Source: Chryseobacterium carnipullorum (GTDB lineage Bacteria; Bacteroidota; Bacteroidia; Flavobacteriales; Weeksellaceae). From it: 64,000 nt of DNA. Made by a program: the position numbers and the translations under genes. This document shows, one piece after another, positions 17,536-26,423 of this stretch; within the stretch, counting starts at the first letter, position 1; each line of letters opens with the position of its first letter. Location: assembly GCF_900142785.1 (NCBI RefSeq), contig NZ_FRCD01000014.1:113917-177916 (forward strand), read 5' to 3'. The notes beneath the pieces were generated by a model. The model had not been told where the DNA came from, searched no databases, and worked only from the letters and a program-made list of their open reading frames with translations.

Positions 17536-18531
17536 TTACTTAATAAAATCATACAGCGTACTAAAAAACTTTGGATACACCTCTATATGGGGAAGATGCC
17601 CTACATTTTCAAGTTCCACTAATTTTGAACCTGCAATTTCACGTTGCGTTTTTTTACCCAATTCCTGATACTGCCCCATCTTAGGCTGAAGCGCTCTGGG
17701 CGCTCTGTCTTTTCCTATTGCTGTTCTGTCTCTTGTTCCGATGATAAGCAATGTGGGTGTTTTTATATTTTTAAATTCATAACAGACAGGCTGGTTATAG
17801 ATCATATCTGAAGTGAGGGCGGCATCCCATGCTACCTGAGGATATTCTTTATGTAAAGTCCATCCGGCAATAAGGTCAAGCCAGGGCTGATATTCAGCTT
17901 TCCATTTGTTGTCATAATAGAATTTCATCTGATAATTTTTATAGGTTTCAGCCGTATTTTTGAGTTCCGACTGATAGGCCTGATCTATAGTTTGATAGCC
18001 CGCAAAAGCTTTATAATCTTCCAGACCTATAGGATTTTCAAGAATAAGTTTCTGTACTTTTTCGGGAAACAGGAGGGTAAATCTTGTTGCCACCATTCCG
18101 CCCATAGAATGCCCGAGAACTATTGTTTTTTCTATTTGCAACTGATCCAATATAGCTTTTGTATTTTCAGCCAGCTGGGAAAAAGAAAACTGATAGCTTT
18201 GAGGTTTTGAAGATTTTCCAAATCCTATCTGATCAGGAATAATGACTCTGAATCCTTTTGCCGAAAGGTCTTTTGCCGTTTTTTCCCAATAAGCCCCGTT
18301 AAAATTCTTCCCGTGGAGAAGCATAATTGTTTTTCCATTGGGCTTTTGGGGTTGCACATCCATATAAGCCATCTTCAGATTGTTATTTTGAGACTTAAGA
18401 TCAATAAAATGCACTTCGTAAGGATACTGATAGTTGGACAGCATGGCATCCAATGGCTTTATCTGTGAAAATACGAACCCCGGGGCAGCTGACAGCATGC
18501 TCACGACAATTGCCTTTCTGAAATATTTCAT
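17536..18531 (-). CDS. Exported alpha/beta hydrolase
   Basis: A 331-residue serine hydrolase with signal peptide (about 1-22), oxyanion motif LLHGKNFNG (about 71-79), nucleophile elbow GHSMGG (140-145, Ser142), an acidic residue in IGTRDRTAIG (about 264-273) and a C-terminal catalytic histidine region NVGHLPHIE. The fold is that of haloalkane dehalogenase/epoxide hydrolase/esterase relatives; the substrate is not predictable. Probably periplasmic. The gene is convergent with rplS, 16 bp beyond the rplS terminator. Confidence 0.88.
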   Translation of the reverse strand: MKYFRKAIVVSMLSAAPGFVFSQIKPLDAMLSNYQYPYEVHFIDLKSQNNNLKMAYMDVQPQKPNGKTIMLLHGKNFNGAYWEKTAKDLSAKGFRVIIPDQIGFGKSSKPQSYQFSFSQLAENTKAILDQLQIEKTIVLGHSMGGMVATRFTLLFPEKVQKLILENPIGLEDYKAFAGYQTIDQAYQSELKNTAETYKNYQMKFYYDNKWKAEYQPWLDLIAGWTLHKEYPQVAWDAALTSDMIYNQPVCYEFKNIKTPTLLIIGTRDRTAIGKDRAPRALQPKMGQYQELGKKTQREIAGSKLVELENVGHLPHIEVYPKFFSTLYDFIK

Positions 18532-18560
18532 GTGAAACTTTATTTAAAGACTAAAATTAA

Positions 18561-18588
18561 AAAAACCGATCCAAAAGGAACGGTTTTT
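18561..18588 (-). terminator. Terminator of the EamA transporter gene
   Basis: Stem AAAAACCG/CGGTTTTT with an inner TCC/GGA pair and loop AAAA. It follows the stop of 18612-19592 on the minus strand. Confidence 0.75.
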
Positions 18589-18611
18589 ACTATTATTTTA
18601 TGGATTATTTT

Positions 18612-19592
18612 TTAAGCAGCTTCTACTACTTTCAATTCTTTTTTTGAAGGCAGATTCATCAGAACAATAGCAAAAAGGATAAGAATAATTCCTCCCCACT
18701 GGATGAGCAGTACTTTTTCCCCTAATAAAACGAAAGCCATCGTTACTGAAACCGGAAGTTCCAATGATGAAACAATACTTCCCAAACCCAGTCCCGCATT
18801 CGGGAAACCGATATTGAATAGGATCGGAGGAACAATGGTTCCAAACAAAGCTAATACAAATCCATAGGTCCAGAATATGGAATAGTTAAAGGAATGAATG
18901 TGCTCTGTATTTTCTGTAAAATTAAGGTATAATGATTTTAAACTGTCAAAATACATAGGCCCGATCTGAGCAAAAAACAAAAATGCAAAGACCACGACTG
19001 ATCCACCACAAAGCATGACAATACTTTTCCTGAATACCGGAAGATGAGTAGCCAACGTATTGGAGGTAAACATGGTCATGGTATATGAAGCGGCAGCCAT
19101 CAGGCCCCAAAAAATTCCGTGCCAGTCTAATTCTATATCCATATTGATGAGATTGGTAGCCAATACAGTACCTACCAATACAATAATCACAGAAACCACT
19201 TTTCTGGCATTTGGTAATTTCTTTGCTATAAAACTTTCGACCACTACACTAAACCAGACAGACTGCATCAGCAGAACAATGGCAATAGAAACATTGATAT
19301 ACTGAACTGCAATATAATAAAAGAGACTGGTACAGCCTAAAGAGGTTCCTGCGATCATCAGCATCTTCACTTCTTTGGAACTCGGTGATGAAAGTTTCTG
19401 TTTTGATGTGATCGTCTGAATAAAATTCAGGATCAGAAGTCCCACAATGCCCAGTAAAAACTGAGAAGTAGTAACTTCTGAGGTGGTATAACCATCATGA
19501 TAAGCCATTTTTACAAATGTAGCCAGCATTCCGTATATACTGGCCCCGATCCCTACGAATAACACTCCCTTGAGTATATTTTTCTTCTTCAT
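18612..19592 (-). CDS. EamA/DMT-family transporter
   Basis: A 326-residue inner-membrane protein with about ten hydrophobic helices in two EamA repeats, as in drug/metabolite transporters (GASIYGMLATFVKMAY in the first, PNAGLGLGSIVSSLELPVSVTMAFVLLGE, in parts, in the second). The open frame extends 36 codons further upstream, but I start at the ATG at 19590-19592, because a promoter box (19611-19618) lies inside the extension and the proximal sequence MKKKNILKGVLF is a normal start for the family. The substrate is unknown; amino acid or metabolite efflux is usual. Confidence 0.88.
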   Translation of the reverse strand: MKKKNILKGVLFVGIGASIYGMLATFVKMAYHDGYTTSEVTTSQFLLGIVGLLILNFIQTITSKQKLSSPSSKEVKMLMIAGTSLGCTSLFYYIAVQYINVSIAIVLLMQSVWFSVVVESFIAKKLPNARKVVSVIIVLVGTVLATNLINMDIELDWHGIFWGLMAAASYTMTMFTSNTLATHLPVFRKSIVMLCGGSVVVFAFLFFAQIGPMYFDSLKSLYLNFTENTEHIHSFNYSIFWTYGFVLALFGTIVPPILFNIGFPNAGLGLGSIVSSLELPVSVTMAFVLLGEKVLLIQWGGIILILFAIVLMNLPSKKELKVVEAA

Positions 19593-19610
19593 AATTTTTT
19601 TTACAGCCCG

Positions 19611-19618
19611 CAAAGTTA
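19611..19618 (-). promoter_or_regulatory. Promoter -7 box for the EamA transporter gene
   Basis: CAAAGTTA reads TAACTTTG on the minus strand, 18 bp before the chosen ATG. The -33 box is unclear. Confidence 0.6.
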
Positions 19619-19663
19619 CGACATAATAATGGAAATACCCGGAGACGTCAATATGATAGATAA

Positions 19664-19695
19664 ATAAAATCGCCGCAAGCTTGCTTGCGGCGATT
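19664..19695 (-). terminator. Strong GC-rich terminator of the M36 protease gene
   Basis: Perfect 13-bp stem AATCGCCGCAAGC/GCTTGCGGCGATT with a two-base loop. On the minus strand it is followed by TTTATTTATC. Confidence 0.85.
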
Positions 19696-19719
19696 CTCAA
19701 AAATTGTTGATGTCAATAA

Positions 19720-22326
19720 TTATTTCTTAACGATTACTTTAGATGAAGCTTCGAAACCAAGGCCTTTTATTTTTACCATATAGGTTCCGTTCACTAAGTT
19801 ATTTGTAGAAACAGCTTTCTTCTCTGCAGGAGAAATTTTATCTTCTGAAGAAACGAGCTTTCCTGACATATCATAGATTTCAAGGCTTACCTTTCCTATG
19901 GTACTGCTTGGGAAGTTGATATAGAACTCATCTCTAGCAGGATTCGGATAGATAGAAATACTATTTTTAGCCGTTTTTACTTCTTCTGTTGATAATGCAG
20001 AGCATCCTTCAGGAAGGGTAAAGCTTTCTGTCTGGTCATTGATGTTCGTCATCGATCCTGCAGTAGCACCTGATCCCAAACCTCTTTTAGCAAAAACTCT
20101 CCAGATCATACATTTATCTACTCCTCCCGTTGTTGCCAATTCTGCCTGAAGTATTGCATTTCTTCCATCAATGAAAGTTGGATTACAAGTCTGCAGTTTT
20201 AATGCGTCTGTTACCAGCTGAAGCACTCTTGCGCTTCCACTATTCGCATTAGCAGTTACATCAGATGCATAGCCATATTTTTCAACATATTTCCAGTTCA
20301 GATCCCAAAGCATTGTTGCCCATACAAATCCGATAGAGTGAACATCCGGGACCAAAACTCCATTCTGATTGGTGTACTCCATTCCATTGGTTCTTCCATA
20401 GGTATAGTTGTTCACAGCAAAATCAGGTGAATATTTGGCAGGTCTGATTCCAAGGGCTGTAGTTGTCTGTCCGCTAGCATATGTCCCAATTCCTCTGGCT
20501 ACCGTCGCATTATCTCCAGGCCTGTTGGTCAGCATTAATGCAAAGAAATCAGACCATCCTTCGCCCATCTGTTCTTTATCTGCATTTGAATTTAAGCAGT
20601 TATAACCAGTTCCTGTCATTCTGTTGGAGATTCCGTGACCATATTCGTGTGCAACAATTCCGTTATCGAAACTTCCGTCATATTTTGTATCAGCTCTCAG
20701 GTCTACATTTACCGTGGTAGCTGCAGCCAGTTTTGTTTTAATAAATTCTCCTTCAGCATTGGTAATCAATATTGAAGGTATTGTTATTGTAGCATCAGTA
20801 CCTCCCATATTTCCAATGGTAGCGCCATTGGCTGTATTATTATAAATGATTGCACCAATAGCTCCTGCATTCTGTGCATTTTTCACTTTCACCGTAAAAC
20901 CACAATTGGTTCCGCCCCCTCTTTCGATCAGTCCTATTTTGCCTGCCATTTCACCTGCCGGTAAGGCTGTACATCCGTCAATAATACTTGCCAGCTTTAC
21001 ATCTCCTGTTATTCCAACATCATTTAAGGCAGGTCCAAACTGAGCAACCCCTGCATTTACAACACGGCCAACTGCATCAGATGGAGCTTTATAAAATAAT
21101 TTACGATTTGAACCTAACCACAGATACATTTGCATAACCGGGTTATAATTGTCCTGATAAGATGCAAAATTGGCATTATTAAAACCTCCTCCATCTTGTG
21201 ACTGTGCAAAAACCTCATCATCATCCAGACCACCGTTTCCAAAATTATTGCTCTGGAAGTTTCTGGCTGATTCTGTAAATCCGAATTTATAGAAAACATC
21301 ATGCATCATATTATTTATATAAAATAAATTCGTCGTAGCTGCAGATAAGTTATTGTAGGTTAAAGCATTCGGGTCATAAGGAAAATTGAAATTTCTGGCT
21401 GCTCCTCCATCCGGAGAGATCCCAAAAGTTAGCTCATTGGCATCTTTATCCTCATAAGCATATACGTTGTTTCCTCGTGTGATAGTATAATGTGTTGTGA
21501 CATTGGAGTGCCAACCTTCCGGAGAGGAGGAAAGAATCCAAGGATTATTTACAATAGCTCTGGATCCAAAGGTAGGTGCTTCTACCGGTAAAGGAAAAAC
21601 GTTGTAAGATGCATTGTCTGGTGCTAAAGTAACCAAATTGCCAGTATTCATACGATAAGCACTTTCAGCCTGAGGTAATGAAGCCATTGTATTTTCGTCA
21701 TGAGCATACGCTTCATCGTGGAAATTACATGAAAGGTTTAAATTAAGCTTACTTAGAATCTTCCCTGTATTCGCATCGACCAGGATATTCCAGTGATTTG
21801 TTGTTTTAGGCTCGTGTAATAAGAATTCATATGCCAATCTCAGGTTTTGACTTTCATCCGTAGTATATACCAGTCTCTGTTTAGCAACAGTTAATTTATT
21901 AGATCCTTTTTCAAAAAAAGCAAGAATCGGAAGATCAGAAATAGCATCAGTTCCTAAATCAGCAGCTATTTTCTGCAACGCTGACTCTTTTGTTATTCCT
22001 ACAGTATTGGAAGTTGACCCTTTATAGTCCTTGAGAAAGTTATCTGAATAATACGTAATTTTACTATCCTGAATCAAGGCCGTTCCTGCAGAACCATAAA
22101 CAGGCAGTCCATTATAAGTCTGCTGAAACTTTACAACATTTCCGTTCATTGATTTTGAAGCATCAATATTATCAATGACGAAATTGGTAAGATCATTCTT
22201 CTTATATTCTCTTGTCTTGTTTTGAGTAATATAATCTTTAACTAGCTTCTCGTTATCTTGTGCAAATAAACTAGAAGGAAACACTGCGAATGCAGCAAAT
22301 AAAAGAGGTAGAGTTATCTTTTTCAT
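19720..22326 (-). CDS. T9SS-secreted M36 (fungalysin) metalloprotease
   Basis: An 868-residue zinc endopeptidase. A signal peptide (1-22) and an FTP/PepSY-type propeptide (about 25-200) precede the M36 catalytic domain, with zinc ligands in HEYGH (560-564) and the downstream glutamate in GEGWSDF (588-594). A protease-associated (PA) domain is inserted at about 430-545 (GKIGLIERGGGTNCGF). The C-terminus carries a type A T9SS sorting domain (about 795-868; IYPNPARDEF, LVNGTYMVKI). It should mature outside the cell and degrade proteins for nutrition or tissue invasion. It is one of three large T9SS metalloproteases in the window. Confidence 0.95.
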   Translation of the reverse strand: MKKITLPLLFAAFAVFPSSLFAQDNEKLVKDYITQNKTREYKKNDLTNFVIDNIDASKSMNGNVVKFQQTYNGLPVYGSAGTALIQDSKITYYSDNFLKDYKGSTSNTVGITKESALQKIAADLGTDAISDLPILAFFEKGSNKLTVAKQRLVYTTDESQNLRLAYEFLLHEPKTTNHWNILVDANTGKILSKLNLNLSCNFHDEAYAHDENTMASLPQAESAYRMNTGNLVTLAPDNASYNVFPLPVEAPTFGSRAIVNNPWILSSSPEGWHSNVTTHYTITRGNNVYAYEDKDANELTFGISPDGGAARNFNFPYDPNALTYNNLSAATTNLFYINNMMHDVFYKFGFTESARNFQSNNFGNGGLDDDEVFAQSQDGGGFNNANFASYQDNYNPVMQMYLWLGSNRKLFYKAPSDAVGRVVNAGVAQFGPALNDVGITGDVKLASIIDGCTALPAGEMAGKIGLIERGGGTNCGFTVKVKNAQNAGAIGAIIYNNTANGATIGNMGGTDATITIPSILITNAEGEFIKTKLAAATTVNVDLRADTKYDGSFDNGIVAHEYGHGISNRMTGTGYNCLNSNADKEQMGEGWSDFFALMLTNRPGDNATVARGIGTYASGQTTTALGIRPAKYSPDFAVNNYTYGRTNGMEYTNQNGVLVPDVHSIGFVWATMLWDLNWKYVEKYGYASDVTANANSGSARVLQLVTDALKLQTCNPTFIDGRNAILQAELATTGGVDKCMIWRVFAKRGLGSGATAGSMTNINDQTESFTLPEGCSALSTEEVKTAKNSISIYPNPARDEFYINFPSSTIGKVSLEIYDMSGKLVSSEDKISPAEKKAVSTNNLVNGTYMVKIKGLGFEASSKVIVKK

Positions 22327-22475
22327 TTTTACTAATAAAGGCGCTAATGTACAAATAATTCACAATTAATTCGTTTTTTCGGTAAATTATTTAGAAAAAT
22401 AAAATAATTACACAAAAGAAATCTCATTACTGGGATTTTTATCATTTATGCAAACAGGCCTTACCACATCGTCTC

Positions 22476-22504
22476 ATAAAAAAAGCTGCCTTAAAAGACA
22501 GCTT
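22476..22504 (-). terminator. Terminator of the VWA protein gene
   Basis: Stem AAGCTGCCTT/AAGACAGCTT with one mismatch; on the minus strand a seven-T run follows. Confidence 0.75.
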
Positions 22505-22511
22505 AACCTTT

Positions 22512-23939
22512 CTATTTTTTGATGATCTTTTCTGAATAGATTTCGTTTTTATTATTTATAACATTAACAATATAAACACCTTCTTTTCGGGAACTGATAT
22601 CGATGTCTATTTCTTTTTCATTACGCAGTATTTTATTGTACACTGCATTTCCACTCAAGTCTCTGATTTCCAATCTTGCTGATTCAAGTTTATTTTTCAA
22701 AATAACTTTAAACAGTCCGGTAGTAGGATTGGGTGTCAGTTTGAAGATCTTTTCTCCTGCCAATGGCTTCGCAGCTCTCGGCACAGGAGGACATTTCATC
22801 GTGATATCGTAATCAAAATAAGGATAGTTATTCCAGCTGTACGCAATCTTATATGACCCGTTTTGAAGATACACCATACTCAATCTGAACTTCTGCTCGC
22901 CTGTTGCTCCATTATTTACCGGATAATTAAAATCAGACGGCTGAAAATAATAATTGAAAAAATTACCGGCTCCAAAGGAAGGATTAAATGTTACTGGAAA
23001 CACGTTTCCATCCTCTACACTTACTATCTCCAGTTTAAAATTCACCAAAGTAGCTCCGGCAGGAAGGTTGTAATACCCACCAATACCAGATGTACTCTCT
23101 ATACATTCTCCCGGTTCATATCTGAAATTCACAGTCGCTAAGCTACCTGGGTCACAGATATTGGTTGCCAACTCCTTCCAGTAATCTACTTCAGTATGCC
23201 CTACAGAAAAGCCATTGGGTCTGTTATAATAGAGTCTTGACAAAGCTCCGTTATCAGGATCTGCAATATTGGTTTCCAATGGTCCACTATATAAGCCTCC
23301 TGCACTGGAAATAGATGCAGCCGCCTGTAATGCCTGAGTATCTGTATTGGCATGAATCATTGTAAACTGTGTCTGATAGTCAACTTTAAACTTCACCACA
23401 TCCTCAAATGCCAAAGGGCTATTTAAGCCAGTATTATTATAATTGACAAGATATGAATCGTGAGGGGTTCCTGAATTCCTTTCTGCATCAGTAAATACGA
23501 CAATCTTTAGAGGCTGACTAAGATTTAAGGTATTCTGACTGCTTACAATATCAGGCGTAAAAGCTCCGTTGAAAGCAGTTCCAATCAGATCCAAGGATTC
23601 ATTAAAATAATCCCCAAAATCCAGACGTCTTTTAAAGTTTTGTGCGGTGAAACCATCATTGGTAAAATCACTTTCAATGTAAATCAAGGCTTTATTTGCT
23701 CCGGCGGGATCTCCGTATATTCCTGCCCCGTATTGTACAACAGCCACTCTGTTTCTGGGATTACAGGCTAAAAGTTGCTCTATCAGTTTAACTGCGCCGC
23801 GTTTCATGTGAGCGTAGCTATCATTAGTCGTAGATCCTCCATTATCGAGCATAATAATATAATCTGAGGATTGCTGGGCATTAAAATTATTCCATGACAT
23901 GATAAATGCCACGACGAAAAATAAGAATGTTTTTTTCAT
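22512..23939 (-). CDS. T9SS-secreted von Willebrand factor A domain protein
   Basis: A 475-residue secreted protein with signal peptide (1-21), a VWA-like domain (about 26-260) starting SSDYIIMLDNGGSTTND, where DNGGS occupies the MIDAS position usually written DxSxS, then a beta-rich region (about 265-390) and a type A T9SS sorting domain (about 400-475; LTPNPTTGLF, RKEGVYIVNVI). The first MIDAS serine is replaced by glycine, so metal binding may be altered. A surface adhesion role is plausible from the domain and not proven. It lies 185 bp upstream of the M36 gene on the same strand, with its own terminator. Confidence 0.85.
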   Translation of the reverse strand: MKKTFLFFVVAFIMSWNNFNAQQSSDYIIMLDNGGSTTNDSYAHMKRGAVKLIEQLLACNPRNRVAVVQYGAGIYGDPAGANKALIYIESDFTNDGFTAQNFKRRLDFGDYFNESLDLIGTAFNGAFTPDIVSSQNTLNLSQPLKIVVFTDAERNSGTPHDSYLVNYNNTGLNSPLAFEDVVKFKVDYQTQFTMIHANTDTQALQAAASISSAGGLYSGPLETNIADPDNGALSRLYYNRPNGFSVGHTEVDYWKELATNICDPGSLATVNFRYEPGECIESTSGIGGYYNLPAGATLVNFKLEIVSVEDGNVFPVTFNPSFGAGNFFNYYFQPSDFNYPVNNGATGEQKFRLSMVYLQNGSYKIAYSWNNYPYFDYDITMKCPPVPRAAKPLAGEKIFKLTPNPTTGLFKVILKNKLESARLEIRDLSGNAVYNKILRNEKEIDIDISSRKEGVYIVNVINNKNEIYSEKIIKK

Positions 23940-24130
23940 GGTTATTATTTAAATTTAGTTGGCTAAAAATAATATTTTTTCTCTATTTGATGAAATAATT
24001 TAAGAATAATCAAGTAAATTAAAACAATTCACAATAAAACTATATGAGAAATAAAAACATTAACAAACGAAGTAAACTCAACCCACATACCATCAGAGGA
24101 TTACGCTCAAAATCCCCTTTTTCCCAGAAA

Positions 24131-24158
24131 CAAAAAAAGCCGCTCTTCCGAGCGGCTT
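24131..24158 (-). terminator. rpsA terminator
   Basis: Perfect 9-bp stem AAGCCGCTC/GAGCGGCTT; on the minus strand it runs into a seven-T tract. Confidence 0.9.
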
Positions 24159-24181
24159 CCTATATTCAAATGGGTTAAAGA

Positions 24182-25972
24182 TTATTTACCTTCTTCCATT
24201 TTTCTTTTCAATTCTGCTAATGCATCGATATCTCCAAGAGTTGATCTTTCTTCGTTGTTTGAAGAAGAAGATACGTTTCTAGAAGAAGAGTCTTTCATAT
24301 TTTTCTTTTCTTCGTCTCTGAAGATTCCAGTATGAGAAACTACTACTCTCTTGAATTCCTTGTTGAATTCGATTACTTTGAACTGAGCATCTTCCCCTTT
24401 CTTGATTTTAGATCCATCTTCTTTCTCTAATAATCTTGATGGGCAGAAAGCTTCTACTTCAACGTCTTCAAACTGTACAGAAGCTCCTTTATCGTGAACT
24501 TCTACAGCTTTACCAGCGTGGATTGTACCTTCAGCATATTTAGTTTCGAATTTATCCCAAGGGTTTTCAGTTAATTGCTTGTGACCTAAAGATAATCTTC
24601 TAGCCTGAATATCTAATTCAAGAACAATAACATCTAATTTATCACCTACTGCACAGAATTCAGATGGGTGCTTGATTTTCTTAGTCCAAGAAAGATCAGA
24701 GATGTAGATCAAACCGTCGATACCTTCTTCTAACTCTACGAATACACCAAAGTTAGTGAAGTTTCTTACCGTTCCTACATGCTGAGATCCTACAGGATAC
24801 TTAGCTTCAATATTTTCCCATGGATCTTTAGATAATTGTTTCATACCTAAAGAGATTTTTCTGTCTTCTCTGTCTAAAGTAAGTACTTCAGCTTCAACTT
24901 CATCCCCTACTTTCACGAAATCACCTGCAGATCTTAAGTGAGTAGACCAAGACATTTCAGAAACGTGGATTAATCCTTCTACCCCTGGAGCGATTTCTAC
25001 GAATGCACCATAGTCAGCAAGAACTACTACTTTTCCTTTTACTTTATCTCCAACTTTCATGTCAGCAGAAAGAGCATCCCAAGGATGAGCTTCTAATTGC
25101 TTCATACCTAACTGGATTCTTGTTTTCTCGTCATCAAAATCAAGGATAACAACTTTTACAGTCTGTCCGTCCTCAAGGATTTCAGATGGGTGGTTCACTC
25201 TAGACCAAGAAAGGTCTGTAATGTGGATCAATCCATCAACACCTCCTAAATCAATGAATACCCCGTAAGAAGTAATATTCTTAACAGTACCTTCAAGAAC
25301 CTGACCTTTTTCAAGCTGAGCGATGATTTCTTTTTTCTGACCTTCGATATCTGCTTCGATCAATGCTTTGTGAGATACTACTACGTTTTTGAACTCAGGG
25401 TTGATTTTCACAACTTTGAACTCCATAGTTTTACCTACGAACTGATCGTAATCTTTAATTGGCTTAACGTCAATTTGAGAACCTGGTAAGAATGCTTCGA
25501 TTCCGTGAACGTCAACGATCATACCACCTTTAGTTCTAGACTTAACAAAACCGTTAACGATTTCTCCAGTTTCGTGAAGTTCGTTTACTCTATCCCAAGC
25601 TTTAAGCGTTCTAGCTTTTCTGTGAGATAACTGTAATTGTCCGGTTTTGTCTTCTCTTCTGTCTACCATTACTTCCACATCATCACCTACTTTCAGGCCT
25701 GGGTTGTAACGGAATTCGTTAAGAGAAATAACACCTTCTGATTTGAAGTCGATGTCAACGATAGCTTCTTTATCAGTTAATCTTACAACTTTACCAGTGA
25801 TAACGTCGTTATCATTTAAACTGCTAAGAGATCCGTTGTAAATTTCTTCTAAATCGCTTTTTTCTTTTCTTGCGTCTGCATCAAGACCTGATTCGAAAGA
25901 ATCCCAATCAAATTGTTCTGGTGCTACGTTTTGGTTTAATAAAACCTCTGCTGAATTTGTCTCTTTTGACAT
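24182..25972 (-). CDS. rpsA: 30S ribosomal protein S1
   Basis: A 596-residue protein with six S1 RNA-binding domains: the first about VITGKVVRLTDKEAIVDIDF, the second with KGGMIVDVHGIEAFLPGSQ, and three highly similar central ones (YGVFIDLGGVDGLIHITDLSW, in parts, YGAFVEIAPGVEGLIHVSEM and FGVFVELEEGIDGLIYISDL), then a divergent sixth. S1 brings mRNA to the small subunit; it matters in Bacteroidota, where most messages lack Shine-Dalgarno sequences. The C-terminal tail is Ser/Asn-rich and variable. A full promoter lies about 120 bp upstream, giving a long leader that could hold autoregulatory structure. Confidence 0.97.
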   Translation of the reverse strand: MSKETNSAEVLLNQNVAPEQFDWDSFESGLDADARKEKSDLEEIYNGSLSSLNDNDVITGKVVRLTDKEAIVDIDFKSEGVISLNEFRYNPGLKVGDDVEVMVDRREDKTGQLQLSHRKARTLKAWDRVNELHETGEIVNGFVKSRTKGGMIVDVHGIEAFLPGSQIDVKPIKDYDQFVGKTMEFKVVKINPEFKNVVVSHKALIEADIEGQKKEIIAQLEKGQVLEGTVKNITSYGVFIDLGGVDGLIHITDLSWSRVNHPSEILEDGQTVKVVILDFDDEKTRIQLGMKQLEAHPWDALSADMKVGDKVKGKVVVLADYGAFVEIAPGVEGLIHVSEMSWSTHLRSAGDFVKVGDEVEAEVLTLDREDRKISLGMKQLSKDPWENIEAKYPVGSQHVGTVRNFTNFGVFVELEEGIDGLIYISDLSWTKKIKHPSEFCAVGDKLDVIVLELDIQARRLSLGHKQLTENPWDKFETKYAEGTIHAGKAVEVHDKGASVQFEDVEVEAFCPSRLLEKEDGSKIKKGEDAQFKVIEFNKEFKRVVVSHTGIFRDEEKKNMKDSSSRNVSSSSNNEERSTLGDIDALAELKRKMEEGK

Positions 25973-26093
25973 TTTCTAATAAAATTTGTATTCCTTCTTT
26001 TTTAATGGTCTGAATGAATGTGGATCTAAAAAATACGGAAGTAATTAATTTTTAATAATTTACCTTATCAAACCTTTCACACAAAAGTGGGTG

Positions 26094-26124
26094 CAAAGAT
26101 ATGAAATTTATTTAAAACAAACAA
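26094..26124 (-). promoter_or_regulatory. rpsA promoter
   Basis: On the minus strand, TTG (26124-26122), 20-nt spacer, then TATCTTTG (26101-26094). Transcription would start near 26088, leaving a leader of roughly 115 nt. Confidence 0.8.
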
Positions 26125-26229
26125 CAGCTTTACTTGTCAAATACACTTCAGTAAACAACTGATTTTCAGTGTCAATTATTAAAAAGATCAAATGGTAAAA
26201 TTATCAAAACAAAATCGGTCTCGTGAACT

Positions 26230-26290
26230 TCGTTCGTAAACCTTCAGTTTATGCTCAGCATGACCTTTCTAATACTCCGTTCATCGTTCT
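26230..26290. repeat. Dispersed intergenic repeat, copy 2
   Basis: TATGCTCAGCATGA at 26250-26263, followed by CTTTC and by TCATCGTT, as at 7599-7640. The remaining parts of the 451-bp gap 25973-26423 hold the rpsA leader and promoter and a short direct repeat of TGCCACCT (near 26375 and 26397). Confidence 0.55.
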
Positions 26291-26411
26291 TCTCATAAAA
26301 TCATTTTGAACACAACTATCATATTAATAAAGAGCAAATAAAATCTAAGTTCCCAATCCTCATCCCTTATTTTCTGCCACCTGTCATCTACAACCTGCCA
26401 CCTAAATTTAC

Positions 26412-26419
26412 TACCTTTG
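26412..26419 (+). promoter_or_regulatory. Promoter -7 box four bases before the helicase start codon
   Basis: TACCTTTG fits TAnnTTTG, but only four bases separate it from the ATG at 26424. The expected transcription start would fall on or next to the start codon. No TTG is visible at -33. Confidence 0.5.
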
Positions 26420-26423
26420 CAAA

